Source: Symbiodinium natans (taxonomy: Eukaryota; Sar; Dinophyceae; Suessiales; Symbiodiniaceae). From it: a DNA stretch of 62,000 bases. Below the pieces are notes generated by a model. That model saw nothing but the letters and a program-made list of their open reading frames with translations. It made no database searches and was not told the origin of the DNA. Each line of letters opens with the position of its first letter. Within the stretch, counting starts at the first letter, position 1. Location: contig CAJNDS010002209.1 of assembly GCA_905221605.1 (NCBI GenBank), forward strand, positions 279,164-341,163, given 5' to 3'. Positions 53,120 through 61,985 of the stretch are shown here, one piece after another. A program made the position numbers and the translations under genes.

Positions 53120-53243
53120 TACAGGGCGGGGCCCCCTTACTATACTAACTGTAGTTAAGGGACTTATAACCTAACTTAGGGTCCTTATAACCCAATTTAG
53201 GGCCCTTATAACTCTACTTATAACTAGGGGGCCCCACCCTGTA
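53120..53243. mobile_element. Family D element, copy 2 (TA-flanked)
   Basis: Same 124-bp unit as 52139-52262 with a single T to C change, flanked by TA. Inverted ends CAGGG-GGGGCCCCC. A recent transposition or conversion. Confidence 0.92.
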
Positions 53244-53255
53244 GAACTTAAGGTA

Positions 53256-53366
53256 CATGGGTAGTTCTCCAAGTTAAGGCCCCTTTCGGGGGGTCATTTG
53301 TTTAAGCGTGCCGGACTACTTCGGGGACCCCCAACAACGGAACAACAATTTTGAGAACTACCCATC
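53256..53366. mobile_element. Single-copy hairpin
   Basis: ATGGGTAGTTCTC at the left pairs exactly with GAGAACTACCCAT at the right, 110 bp. Inner arms AAGGCCCCTTTCGGGGGGTC / CTTCGGGGACCCCC are partly complementary. Confidence 0.75.
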
Positions 53367-53575
53367 TATTTCTCATCCATGGTTTTTTTTCCTGGGCTCT
53401 CTCAGGATTCCCATTAAAAAATAGGGTTCTAAAACCCTAAAGCCCTGAACCCGAAACCCTAAACCCCAAGCCCTAAACCCTAAACCCCAAACCCCAAACC
53501 CAAGCCCTAAACCCTAAGCCCTAAACCCCAAGCCCTAAACCCTAAACCCTAAACCCCTAAACCCCACATCCCAAC

Positions 53576-53632
53576 GGAGGCCTCAGCGGCCGCCTGAAGT
53601 AGCGACTTGGCGCCAAAGTTTGCACGCCTGTT
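53576..53632 (-). CDS. Candidate exon, 52-61 kb gene
   Basis: Acceptor CCCGCTTGTCAG, NRRANFGAKSLLQAAAEAS, donor GTTGGG (57 nt, phase 0-0). Confidence 0.55.
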
Positions 53633-53758
53633 CTGACAAGCGGGGGTTAGCCCTAAACCCTAAACCCTAAACCCTAAACCCCAAACTCCAAACCCCAAAC
53701 CCCAAACCCCGAACCCTAAACCCTAAACCCGGTGCTGCGGCTTCGATTGTACACGTAC

Positions 53759-53818
53759 GCAAGTGTCTGTAGGGCGTGGTGCCCTGGGGGATGCTGATTC
53801 CTCTCGGCTCCTTTTTCT
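53759..53818 (-). CDS. Candidate exon, basic/Ser-rich, 52-61 kb gene
   Basis: Acceptor GCGCCCTCCCCAACAAG, RKRSREESASPRAPRPTDTC, donor GTACGT (60 nt, phase 0-0). The RKRSREES stretch looks like a nuclear-localisation or RS-type segment (inference). Confidence 0.5.
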
Positions 53819-53956
53819 CTTGTTGGGGAGGGCGCAGCACACGTAAACGGTCCCAAACCTAGCCGATACAAATCCTGAACCCTGAAACCTAAAGCCTAAA
53901 CCCTACAACACTAAGACCTGAACCCTACAAATCCTAAACCCTAAAGCTCTACAGCG

Positions 53957-54140
53957 CTACTTGGAGGTTCATGGGTACGTACAGTCGGGCCACGATGGTC
54001 ATAACCTTATTTAGGCTGCCCTAAACCCTAATTAAACCCCAAACCAGAAACCCCAAACCCCAAACCCCAAACCCCAAACCCCAAACCCTAAACCCTAAAC
54101 CCTAAACCCTGCCTATAAGTACCCGTGAACCTGCACGTAG
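53957..54140. mobile_element. Family B element interrupted by a CCCTAAA/CCCCAAA array
   Basis: CTACTTGGAGGTTCATGGGT ... AGTACCCGTGAACCTGCACG, with 54020-54110 being CCCTAAA and CCCCAAA units in the middle. Confidence 0.88.
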
Positions 54141-54149
54141 GCCCGAAAC

Positions 54150-54213
54150 CCTGCGCGTGTGCCTCAGTGCCTTTGGCCCGAAGCCGTCCGCGGCCACAGC
54201 CAGCCCCAAAGGC
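54150..54213 (-). CDS. Candidate exon, 52-61 kb gene
   Basis: The acceptor CCCTAAACCCAG is itself telomeric-type repeat. PLGLAVAADGFGPKALRHTR, R, donor GTTTCG (64 nt, 1 nt completes the codon from 54713-54759, leaves phase 0). Confidence 0.5.
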
Positions 54214-54216
54214 CTG

Positions 54217-54305
54217 GGTTTAGGGTTTAGGGTTTAGGGTTTAGGGTTTAGGGTTTAGGGTTTAGGGTTTAGGGTTTAGGGTTTAGGGTTTAGGGTTTAG
54301 GGTTT
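54217..54305. repeat. TTTAGGG array
   Basis: About 13 perfect units directly beside the acceptor of exon 54150-54213. Confidence 0.97.
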
Positions 54306-54712
54306 AGAGTGCAGGGTTCAGAGTCGAGGGTTTAGAGTCTAGGGTTTTAGGGTCGTGGGTTTAGAGTTTAGGGTCATAGCGCTTAGAGTTGCGGTTTGGT
54401 GTTTAGGGTTTGAGGAGTTTAGGTGGAAGGGTTTTGGGTTTAGGGTTTAGGGTTTAGGGATTAGGGATTAGGGTGCAGGGGGTAGGGCTTTGACTTCACA
54501 GTTCTGCTCCTCGAGCTTAGGATGTGGGCTCATACGGGATAAGGGCTGGTCTTGGCTCTCGAGTCGTGAAAAGAGCTGTTAGGGTTTCGGGGCTTAGGGG
54601 CTTAGGGGTTTAGGGGTTTAGGGGTTTTAGGGGTTTTAGGGGTTTAGGGGTTTAGGGGGTGTAGGCCTTAAGATCTACCACCTAGTGCTCTAGGTTGCTG
54701 GCTCCGGCTTAC

Positions 54713-54759
54713 CGGCCTTTCTTTGCAACTTGGGAGTGCTCCGAGCGACGCGGGCGCAC
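54713..54759 (-). CDS. Candidate exon, 52-61 kb gene
   Basis: Acceptor CTATATAAGCCCTACAG, VRPRRSEHSQVAKKG, donor GTAAGC (47 nt, phase 0 to 2). Confidence 0.55.
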
Positions 54760-54899
54760 CTGTAGGGCTTATATAGGGTTGTCAATTCAAGAAGGTCGAG
54801 CCGTCGTTGTCATGTTCAGAGCTGGAATATGCACTTGGGGAGGCCCGGGTTTAGGGTTTAGGGTTTAGGGTTTAGGGTCTAGGGTTTAGGGTTTAGGGT

Positions 54900-55237
54900 T
54901 TAGACTCTGGATGCTTCTTGCACAGTCAGCCCGCTCACCGAGCATCATGGCGAACAGCATGATGACTGCAGCCCATGGAGCAAGCTCCATGACAGTTTTG
55001 ATGAGACAGACCAGTTGGCCTGGAGTGAGCGCTTCCCTGCCTCCTCTCTTTTTGGCAGAGTGCAAGGTTTTTGCTGTGCACAGCTTCTTGTGCGTCTCAC
55101 TGCAGAAGCGAGCTGTCTTACAGTTGCGCTGCATTTTCCCAATCAAGGATGTATTGCAATGCTGAACTGAAAGAGTGAAGGGCTTGCTCTTGCAATCAGT
55201 ACTTGTTGCGCAGAAGGGCCGTGGCTTGCTGTACTAC
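54900..55237 (-). CDS. Unknown coding segment, possible recombinase fragment
   Basis: Minus frame open for about 110 codons: KPRPFCATSTDCKSKPFTLS, KKRGGREALTPGQLVCLIKT, VMELAPWAAVIMLFAMMLGE, RADCARS, ending abruptly in a TTTAGGG array. The ALTPGQL...LMLFAMMLGERADC layout loosely recalls the first catalytic-Arg region of tyrosine recombinases (weak inference). No start codon or stop of its own. It may be a mobile-element fragment or host exons. Confidence 0.38.
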
Positions 55238-55829
55238 GGTACACACAGCTGTGATTCTTCATCGAAGAGCCCTCCCAATAGAGGGGTCGGAATGATAACT
55301 AATATTCTTCCCTTAATTCGGATCCCTGTATACATGTACCTCCTAAACCCTGAACCCGTAAATCCTGACCCCGAAACCCATTCTAAACCCATCCAAACCC
55401 TCATGATTTCATGATGCTGAGGAACTTGAAACTAAGACGCACCGTGCTGCCAAAGTCAGCGATACTCGACACCAAAGCCCTAAACTCTCAACTCGAAACC
55501 CCCAACCCCAAAGCTCGAAGCCCAGAACCCCAAAAAACCCCTAAACCCAGGCTCTAAAGCTTAAACCACACGCCCCAATCCCTAAGAGTCCCACATAGAG
55601 ACCTAAGCCAGTCTAAGCTCCAAGCCCCAAGGACCTGAGCCCTCGTCTGAACTACACACTCTAAACATCCCGTGGGCCCGAAACCTGAAGCTGTCGATGC
55701 TTCAAGAGGAGGTCTGGGGGCTTAGGGCTTCGGGCTTCGGCTACATACGTGCCAACGAAGGCATGGGGATAAAAGAGCTTTAAGCATATCATACGCTTTA
55801 AAAAGGGAAGCATGCCTATAATGTTGAAC

Positions 55830-55866
55830 CAGGGGGCGGGTGCCGGGCCAGCGCGGCCCCAAGCAC
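55830..55866 (-). CDS. Candidate exon, 52-61 kb gene
   Basis: Acceptor GAGTGCCTTGAGAG, VLGAALARHPPP, donor GTTCAA (37 nt, phase 0 to 1). Confidence 0.4.
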
Positions 55867-55976
55867 CTCTCAAGGCACTCAAGGTATTTAGGGGTGGGGC
55901 TCTGATCTAAACCCTAAGCCAAAGTAGCCCTAAACCACTAAACCCCCAAATCCCCCAAACCCCCGACCCCAACTAC

Positions 55977-56011
55977 GCTCTCCACATAGACGCCCAGGAG
56001 GCGATGGGTTT
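55977..56011 (-). CDS. Candidate exon, 52-61 kb gene
   Basis: One of the best acceptors in the window (CTCTTCCCTCCTTCCATCCCCAG). Two bases complete a Glu codon, then THRLLGVYVES, donor GTAGTT (35 nt). Confidence 0.55.
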
Positions 56012-56779
56012 CTGGGGATGGAAGGAGGGAAGAGGGAGAACAGGGGCTTCAGAGAGTCTCAGGGTGTAGGGGTTCATGGCTTACGGGAACCCAAAGCCCA
56101 AATCCCAAATCTTCATCCTTCAAAAACCCGCCGCTTGCAGAACCCCCTGCCCTACGTACCCTACCCTATCGGAACCGGCTTTAGCCCCTGAGCCACCCTA
56201 CCCTGCACTTCACCACCCCACCCCACTCTACCAGCGCCCTACCCGACCCACCCTGGCACACCTTGCCCACCCTCGCGCACCCTACGCTGCCGGAATGTGT
56301 TTGGGAAGGCTTCGGACAAGCATGGTTTAGGGTTGAGGGTTTAGGGTTTAGGCCCAGCCCCGACACAGATCTGTCCCTACACCAATCCCAGTTGCCATCC
56401 TTACTGTCGGGCTCTGGGCTCATCGACTTTACAGAGATAAGGCTTCAGAGGGCTTCAGAGTAGGCATTAAGGAGATGATTTTGGAAGCCTCCTCTTGCAA
56501 AGTCACGAGATTCTGACGGTACTGTGCTGCCCTAAAAGTTAGCCGCATATGACCCAACTGAACCAGGGATAACGCGCAGAGCCAAGAAGTCTTGATAGGT
56601 GCAGGGCTAAGGGTGTAGGTTTTCAGTAGCCGGGTAGGGTTGTGGGCTTGGGGCTTAAGAATTTGCGGGGTTAAGGGTTAAGGATTTAGCCCTAAACCCT
56701 AAACCCTAAACCCTGAACCCTAAACCCTAAACCCTAAGGGGTCTGAATTTGGTGGCTTCGCACAGGTGGGGTTCCCCAC

Positions 56780-56843
56780 CCGCTCCGCAGCATGCGAAAG
56801 TGCCGCATGGGCCGGAGCCGTCAGTGGCAGCCACTCGCCTGAC
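56780..56843 (-). CDS. Candidate exon, Gly/Cys-rich, 52-61 kb gene
   Basis: Acceptor GCTTCATTTTTGCCAAG, VRRVAATDGSGPCGTFACCG, A, donor GTGGGG (64 nt, phase 0 to 1). Reading through adds GGEPHLCEATKF, so the donor could lie further on. Confidence 0.5.
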
Positions 56844-57189
56844 CTTGGCAAAAATGAAGCCCCCTAAACCCTAAACTCTAAACCCTAAACCCGAAACCCT
56901 AAACCCAGGCATGCTTGGCATGCAAGCTTGGAGTTTATCCAGCACAATGGTTAAGGTAAGCAAGACTCAGTGCTGGGGCGACCCGAAACCTTTCTCCCTA
57001 AACCCTAAACCCTAAACCCGAAACCCTAAACCCTAAACCCTAAACCCAAACCCTAAAGGGTGGCCCAAGTTGCAAGGCTTGGGTCTACGCAGTTTAGGCT
57101 CGGGGGTCTAAGGCTTAGAGCTTAGGGTCTCTGTCAGTTCAGTTCTATGCAGACATAGTATTCTTGAAGGACATAAAACCCAACAGAAG

Positions 57190-57250
57190 CATGTACATAT
57201 ATATATATATATACATACATACATCTACATATATATATATATATATATCC
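57190..57250. repeat. (TA)n/(CATA)n microsatellite
   Basis: Two TA runs around CATACATACATC. Confidence 0.97.
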
Positions 57251-57507
57251 CTAGCCAATAACTGGATGCCTTTGTTTCGGGTTAGGTTATCGTAACAAAG
57301 GTGTAGGCTTCAGGGCTTTCGGGTTTGGTATAGTGATCAAAGCCGCAAATCTAAACCCGAAGTCCTACACCCAAACCCTGACCCCTAAACCCTAAACCCT
57401 AGACCCTAGACCCTAAACCCTAAACCCGGAACCCTAAACCCTAAACCCTAAACCCTAAACCCTAAACCCTAAACCCTAAACCCTAAACCCTAAACCCTAA
57501 ACCCCAC

Positions 57508-57594
57508 CAAGGGTGTACGAGTGTCCGACAGAATCGCCGGCAACGCTTGGATAGCAGCACCGTGCTGGGAGAGCAGCATTGTCGCATCCGCCGT
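57508..57594 (-). CDS. Candidate exon, 52-61 kb gene
   Basis: Acceptor GATCGCATGACTGCGCAG, TADATMLLSQHGAAIQALPA, ILSDTRTPL, donor GTGGGG that leads straight into about 11 TTTAGGG units (87 nt, phase 0-0). Confidence 0.6.
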
Positions 57595-58379
57595 CTGCGC
57601 AGTCATGCGATCATGATGAATCTAGGAGTTTAGGGTCTGGGTTTATAGGGTTTAGGGTTTAGGGCTTAGGGTGTAGGGTTTAGGCTTCAGGGTTTAGGGT
57701 TTAGGGTTTAGGGTTTGGGGATTAGGGTTTAGGGTTTAGGGTTTGGGTTAGGGTTTAGGGCCTAGGGCTTAGGGGTTAGGATTTTTAGGGCTTAGGGTTT
57801 AGGGCTTAGGGTTTTTGGGTTTAGGGTAAACTCCCAAAATCTGGAACATCCGTATCCCCATACCCCAAAAGGTATACTCAAGGGAATCCCAGCTCTAGTC
57901 ATCCTGAAACCATGATCCAACGATCTGGACCCATGAAATTTGAATAATCGCATCTATAAGGCCTATCGAGCTTCAGTCGGCTGATCCCAGCACCACAGCA
58001 ACTGAGAGCAAGGTTGTGCGCCCGAGCCCGAAGCCCGTTTAGGGTTTAGGGTTCAGGGTTTGGGGGTTTAGGGTTTGGGGTTTAGCCCCAATGCCCCCCA
58101 CCCCTGCCACAATATGTAGGCCTCAACATGACCCTTTCAAACACTACAAGATAGCTGAAACGTAGCTCGGGTAGGATACGAGGGCCTTACAAGCCGAAGC
58201 ATACAAAATCAAAAGGACACAACTACCTTTGAGCCTTTCATAAAGTAGATCAAGACGGCAAGTGTAACTTGGGGTGGGGTCCTTAATTCAGGGTGCTGGG
58301 CTACCTTGGTACGCAACCCCGAAACCCTAAACCCTAAACCCTAAACCCTAAACCCTACACCCTAAACCCTAAACCCTAC

Positions 58380-58472
58380 GTATCCTAGTTCCCGAGACTT
58401 GGGCTCTCTGGCCGCCTTTTCCAGCAGCGACGACCAAAGCTCGGCTCCCAAGATCGATGCCACCGCGCGCTC
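58380..58472 (-). CDS. Candidate exon, 52-61 kb gene
   Basis: Acceptor CACGGTCCTTGTCTTGAG, ERAVASILGAELWSSLLEKA, AREPKSRELGY, donor GTAGGG which is the first unit of a TTTAGGG array (93 nt, phase 0-0). Joined to 57508-57594 it forms a helical stretch. Confidence 0.6.
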
Positions 58473-58501
58473 CTCAAGACAAGGACCGTGGTTAGGGAAG
58501 C

Positions 58502-58632
58502 CCCAAACCCTAAACCCTAAACCCTAAACCCTAAACCCTAAACCCTAAACCCTAAACCCTAAACCCTAAACCCTAAACCCTAAACCCTAAACCCTAAACC
58601 CTAAACCCTAAACCCTAAACCCTAAACCCAAA
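58502..58632. repeat. CCCTAAA array
   Basis: About 18 units, almost all perfect, among the longest clean arrays. Confidence 0.97.
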
Positions 58633-58902
58633 CCGCAACCCTAAACCCTGGGTGCAGGTGAGGGTTTAGCCCTGGGTGCTGTGAGGGTTTAGACAGCCTA
58701 AAGCTTCAGGGATGTTCAGGATGAATGGGCGTGAAGGTTCCCAGTCGAGGAGAATTTAGGGGCTTAGGGTTTAGGGGTTTAGGGTGGGTTTAGGGGTTTA
58801 GGGGCTTAAGGTGTTAGGTCGGACATTGCATGGTGGAGTCCAGCATGGTGTCTGCGTGAAACCACCCCATGCATGTTGCAAGGGAGATGGGACAGGAAGC
58901 AA

Positions 58903-59736
58903 CTAGGGAAACTCGTCAAAGATCCTTCTCAGGAGGAGAGCGGAATTCAGCTTGGTTTTGAGGAAACATCGGAATTCCCATACCAGATCGTTTCTTCTTT
59001 TGCGGAGTTCATCAGACATGGAGTGAAGGGCTTGTTTTGCCAGAATATCTGCACGGTTATTGTGGAAGATCTGCCAGAGCTCGGAGAAATCCCTTGCGTC
59101 GTGTAAAGACTTGTGTGCCTTTGTCCAGAATATTTTGCAGCTGCCCGGCTGTTTTCTCTTCAGAATATTAATAGTGGTCTGTATGAGGTCACGATCCGGG
59201 TGAGTGACCCAATAGTCCATGGTGTCGTTTCCATTAATGACAGCTTGTACCACTTTGACCGCGGCTTGATTGTCACAGAAAATTTCGCAGCATCCATCAT
59301 ATGCAAGTGCAACATTCACTGCAAAAAGTTCTGCCCGGAAGACAGTTTGTATCATACCTGGCAATATGCCTGAAGAGATGACGTGGTTGGTAGATTCTTG
59401 CGGTTGGGCTTCTGTCACACCCCAACTTGCAACCCTGGCCAAAGGAATGCCTTCGTCTTGTGCGGATCCATCTGTAAAGAAAAAACGTGTCGACCCATTA
59501 GAGGGCAAAGGAGAGATCTGGACATCCACTTCCATAAGGGCCTTTTGGAATTGCTTGAGTTTTTGCGGTTTTGGGAAGAGGCCACCCAGGAGCACATAGT
59601 CAGGTAAAGATTTAAGCTGTTCCCATTCCGTGGTTGACTCCCGGATGTGTTCCGTACCCGGGCACTCGTGGACTCTGTGCCTGAGTGTGTCTTCTTGGCC
59701 ACAAAAAATGCATTCTTTGTCGTTGTTGTAATCCAC
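58903..59736 (-). CDS. LINE-type retrotransposon C-terminal part: zinc knuckle + RNase H
   Basis: Open minus frame of 277 codons (start by a non-ATG codon; the frame is open from about 59763 after a TGA) ending at TAG. Residues 9-25 carry a C-x2-C-x7-H-x4-C knuckle (CIFCGQEDTLRHRVHEC), as found after the reverse transcriptase of many non-LTR retrotransposons. Residues 83-237 are a type I RNase H: TDGSA with Asp89, AEL with Glu136, CDN with Asp155 and NNRAD with Asp230 form the intact catalytic set, plus KAH with His208. RNase H removes RNA from the RNA-DNA hybrid during copying. The upstream reverse transcriptase and endonuclease are missing, so this is a 5'-truncated copy, yet its RNase H frame is undamaged. 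It lies in an apparent intron of the 52-61 kb gene, same strand. No arrays interrupt it. Confidence 0.92.
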   Translation of the reverse strand: MDYNNDKECIFCGQEDTLRHRVHECPGTEHIRESTTEWEQLKSLPDYVLLGGLFPKPQKLKQFQKALMEVDVQISPLPSNGSTRFFFTDGSAQDEGIPLARVASWGVTEAQPQESTNHVISSGILPGMIQTVFRAELFAVNVALAYDGCCEIFCDNQAAVKVVQAVINGNDTMDYWVTHPDRDLIQTTINILKRKQPGSCKIFWTKAHKSLHDARDFSELWQIFHNNRADILAKQALHSMSDELRKRRNDLVWEFRCFLKTKLNSALLLRRIFDEFP

Positions 59737-60112
59737 GGAGTGCTTCCCGCCATGTTGGGCTCAGGGTTGTCTAGGGGTTCAGGTTGTGAGTTAAGAGCTT
59801 TGGGGTTCCAGTCACAGAAGCTTTGGCGGGAGCTGTGGTACTACTCTGTGAATCAAACAGCTCTAAACCCTGAAGCCCGAAAACCTGAAGCCCCTAAAGC
59901 TACGACCCGAACGCCCCGAAACCTGCACACCCTACACCCTAAGCCCTGAACCTTAACGCCCTAGACCCTAAACCCTGTAAGTCCAAAGCCCTGGAAGGCC
60001 TAAATCCTAAAAGCCCTTAAAGCCCTAAACGCCCGGAACCGTTGAAACTCTGCACCCTTCAAAGCCCAAAGCCCCAAAACCCTAAACCCTAAATGCCCTG
60101 AAAACAACACGG

Positions 60113-60248
60113 TTGCTTAAGAACTCGCCCCCCCAAAAAAAAATCAAAAGGAATGAGCAAATAAATTGTAGTAATAGTAATGATAATACCTATTTTCCCC
60201 CTATCAGGAAAAAACATTTTGCTTTTCTTTGAGCGGGGATTCTTAAAC
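60113..60248. mobile_element. Hairpin element, family G
   Basis: TTGCTTAAGAACTCGCCCCC ... GAGCGGGGATTCTTAAACAA, with T-rich and A-rich arms. Confidence 0.75.
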
Positions 60249-60314
60249 AAACCCTAAACCCTAAACCCTAAACCCTAAACCCCAAACAGTAGGAAACCCT
60301 CACTGTGAGCTCAC

Positions 60315-60349
60315 CCTTTGGGCAGGGAGAGCACGCCCAAGAATCAAGC
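60315..60349 (-). CDS. Candidate exon, 52-61 kb gene
   Basis: Acceptor GAGGGCGTCGGGTTCAG, one base completing Arg from 60585-60637, LDSWACSPCPK plus one base, donor GTGAGC (35 nt). Confidence 0.48.
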
Positions 60350-60370
60350 CTGAACCCGACGCCCTCAACG

Positions 60371-60450
60371 TAGGGTTTAGGGTTTAGGGTTTAGGGTTTA
60401 GGGTTTAGGGTTTAGGGTTTAGGGTTTAGGGTTTAGGGTTTCGGGTTTAG
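60371..60450. repeat. TTTAGGG array
   Basis: About 11 units. Confidence 0.97.
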
Positions 60451-60584
60451 GGTTTTCTGAGGTTCCCCAGGTACCCACCCCCCATGAACCCTAAACCCTG
60501 ACCCTTTCCCCTAAACCCTAAACCCGAAACCCGAAACCCGAAACCCTAAACCCTAAACCCCAGTCCCTTAAGAACCCTATAAAC

Positions 60585-60637
60585 CTCAGGCGCTCCTGCT
60601 GCACTTGCGCCTCTCGCCGCAGGCTTTCGATGTCGGT
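60585..60637 (-). CDS. Candidate coiled-coil exon, 52-61 kb gene
   Basis: Textbook acceptor TATCTCGTGCTCTCCACAG, TDIESLRREAQVQQERL, donor GTTTAT (53 nt, phase 0 to 2). The heptad-like pattern suggests a coiled coil. The acceptor and first 15 bases are duplicated at 60792-60822. Confidence 0.6.
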
Positions 60638-60822
60638 CTGTGGAGAGCACGAGATAGGGGATCCTAAACCCCAAACCCTAAACCCTAAACCCTAAACCCC
60701 AGACCCTAAACCCTAAACCCTAAACCCTAAACCCTAAACCCTTACATACCTTATACATAATAAGGGCCCAACCTTCGGACCCCTTTACATCCCTTTCGAT
60801 GTCGGTCTGTGGGGGAGCACGA
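60623..60822. repeat. Direct repeat of a splice acceptor flanking a CCCTAAA array
   Basis: CTTTCGATGTCGGTCTGTGG plus GAGCACGA occurs at 60624-60652 and 60793-60822, with CCCTAAA repeats and about 40 bp of other sequence between. On the minus strand each copy is a pyrimidine tract, CACAG and the start of the coiled-coil exon. Confidence 0.92.
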
Positions 60823-61072
60823 AAGGACAGGGTGTGATAAAGGGTGCCTTAATACTTAGTTTTTTTTTGGGAGTTCTTCTGGTACATTTACAGAGGGACC
60901 ATAAGGGAATGCTACTAGCAAGTATTCCGACCCCCCTATATGTTTGGGTCTAGGTTTCTGGGTGTGAGCAGTCTTGCGGGCTGAGGGCTGGGGGAGTTTG
61001 GGCTTTTTAGGGTTTAGGGCTTGGGGTTTAGGGCTTTGGGTTGCACTTCCAACAGAACATACACCCTCGTCA

Positions 61073-61137
61073 AACCCTAAACCCTAAACCCTAAACCCTA
61101 AACCCTAAACCCTAAACCCTAAACCCTAAACCCTAAC
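61073..61137. repeat. CCCTAAA array
   Basis: About nine perfect units. Confidence 0.97.
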
Positions 61138-61296
61138 AATAGAGCTCCAGAAACACTTAACCCTGGAGCCTGAACCCCAAAACCCTGGGCCCGAACGCCA
61201 AACAACCCAGGGTTTAGGGTTTAGGGGTTAGGGTTTAGGGTTTAGGGTATGATCTTAACCACATACCGTTGGGGCTTGTAGGGCTTAGGTTTACTT

Positions 61297-61390
61297 AGTT
61301 GCTCAGTCATACGCCCCAATTTTCAGTTCTATAGAGGATTATAGTATCCCAAGAAGTGTAAAGTGTGCTCGCTACTAAGATAAGTAGGGT
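61297..61390. mobile_element. Hairpin element, family F
   Basis: CTTAGTTGCTCAG ... TATAGAGGATTATAGTATCC ... AAGTGTAAAGTGTGCTC then GCTACTAAG. Confidence 0.7.
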
Positions 61391-61591
61391 TGGGTAGAGG
61401 GCCCAGGAGTGTCACCGAGCATGTAGATCTGCCTACTTGACCCAAAAAGCTCAACCCTCTCAGGCTAAACCCTAAACCCTAAACCCCAAACCCCAAAACC
61501 CCAAACCCTAAACCCCAAACCCTAAACCTTAAGCCCCAAACCCTAAACCCTAACACGAGGGAACTAAGGAACCGAGGGGCTACTTAGCTAC

Positions 61592-61645
61592 TTGCTGCCT
61601 TCCCTGAAGAACATAGCGAAGGGCGGGGGAAATCTCGAGATCATG
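61592..61645 (-). CDS. Candidate exon, most upstream seen of the 52-61 kb gene
   Basis: Acceptor TTTTGTGGAGAAAG, HDLEISPALRYVLQGRQQ, donor GTAGCT (54 nt, phase 0-0, in phase with 60585-60637). The gene start probably lies outside the window. Confidence 0.5.
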
Positions 61646-61795
61646 CTTTCTCCACAAAACCCTAAACCCTAAACTCCCTAAACTCCCTAAACCCTAAACT
61701 AAACCACCCCAACAGACTAAACTCCCCAAGCCGCTGAAAGGGAAATTAAATTATTTTACTTCGAACATCCCCACCCTCTCTTGGTAGAGATACTC

Positions 61796-61985
61796 GGGGG
61801 GCACTCTGGGGCTGGGCACTCCAGGGGAGACTGTGGGGTTGGGCACTGGGCTGGGCACTCGGGGACACTCTGAATTGGGCACTCCAGGAAAACCGGGGTT
61901 GGGCACTCCAGGGAGACTCTGGGGCTGGCACACCGGGATTGGGCACTCCAGGGAGACTCTGGGTTTGGAGACTCTTGCGGTGTGG
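61796..61985. repeat. Minisatellite GGGCACTCCAGGGAGACTCT
   Basis: Units of 32-48 bp built from TTGGGCACTC and GGGGAGACTCTGGGGTTG recur to about 61975. It shows Ser/Pro/Ala/Gln repeats on the minus strand in two frames, so no protein is claimed. Confidence 0.93.
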
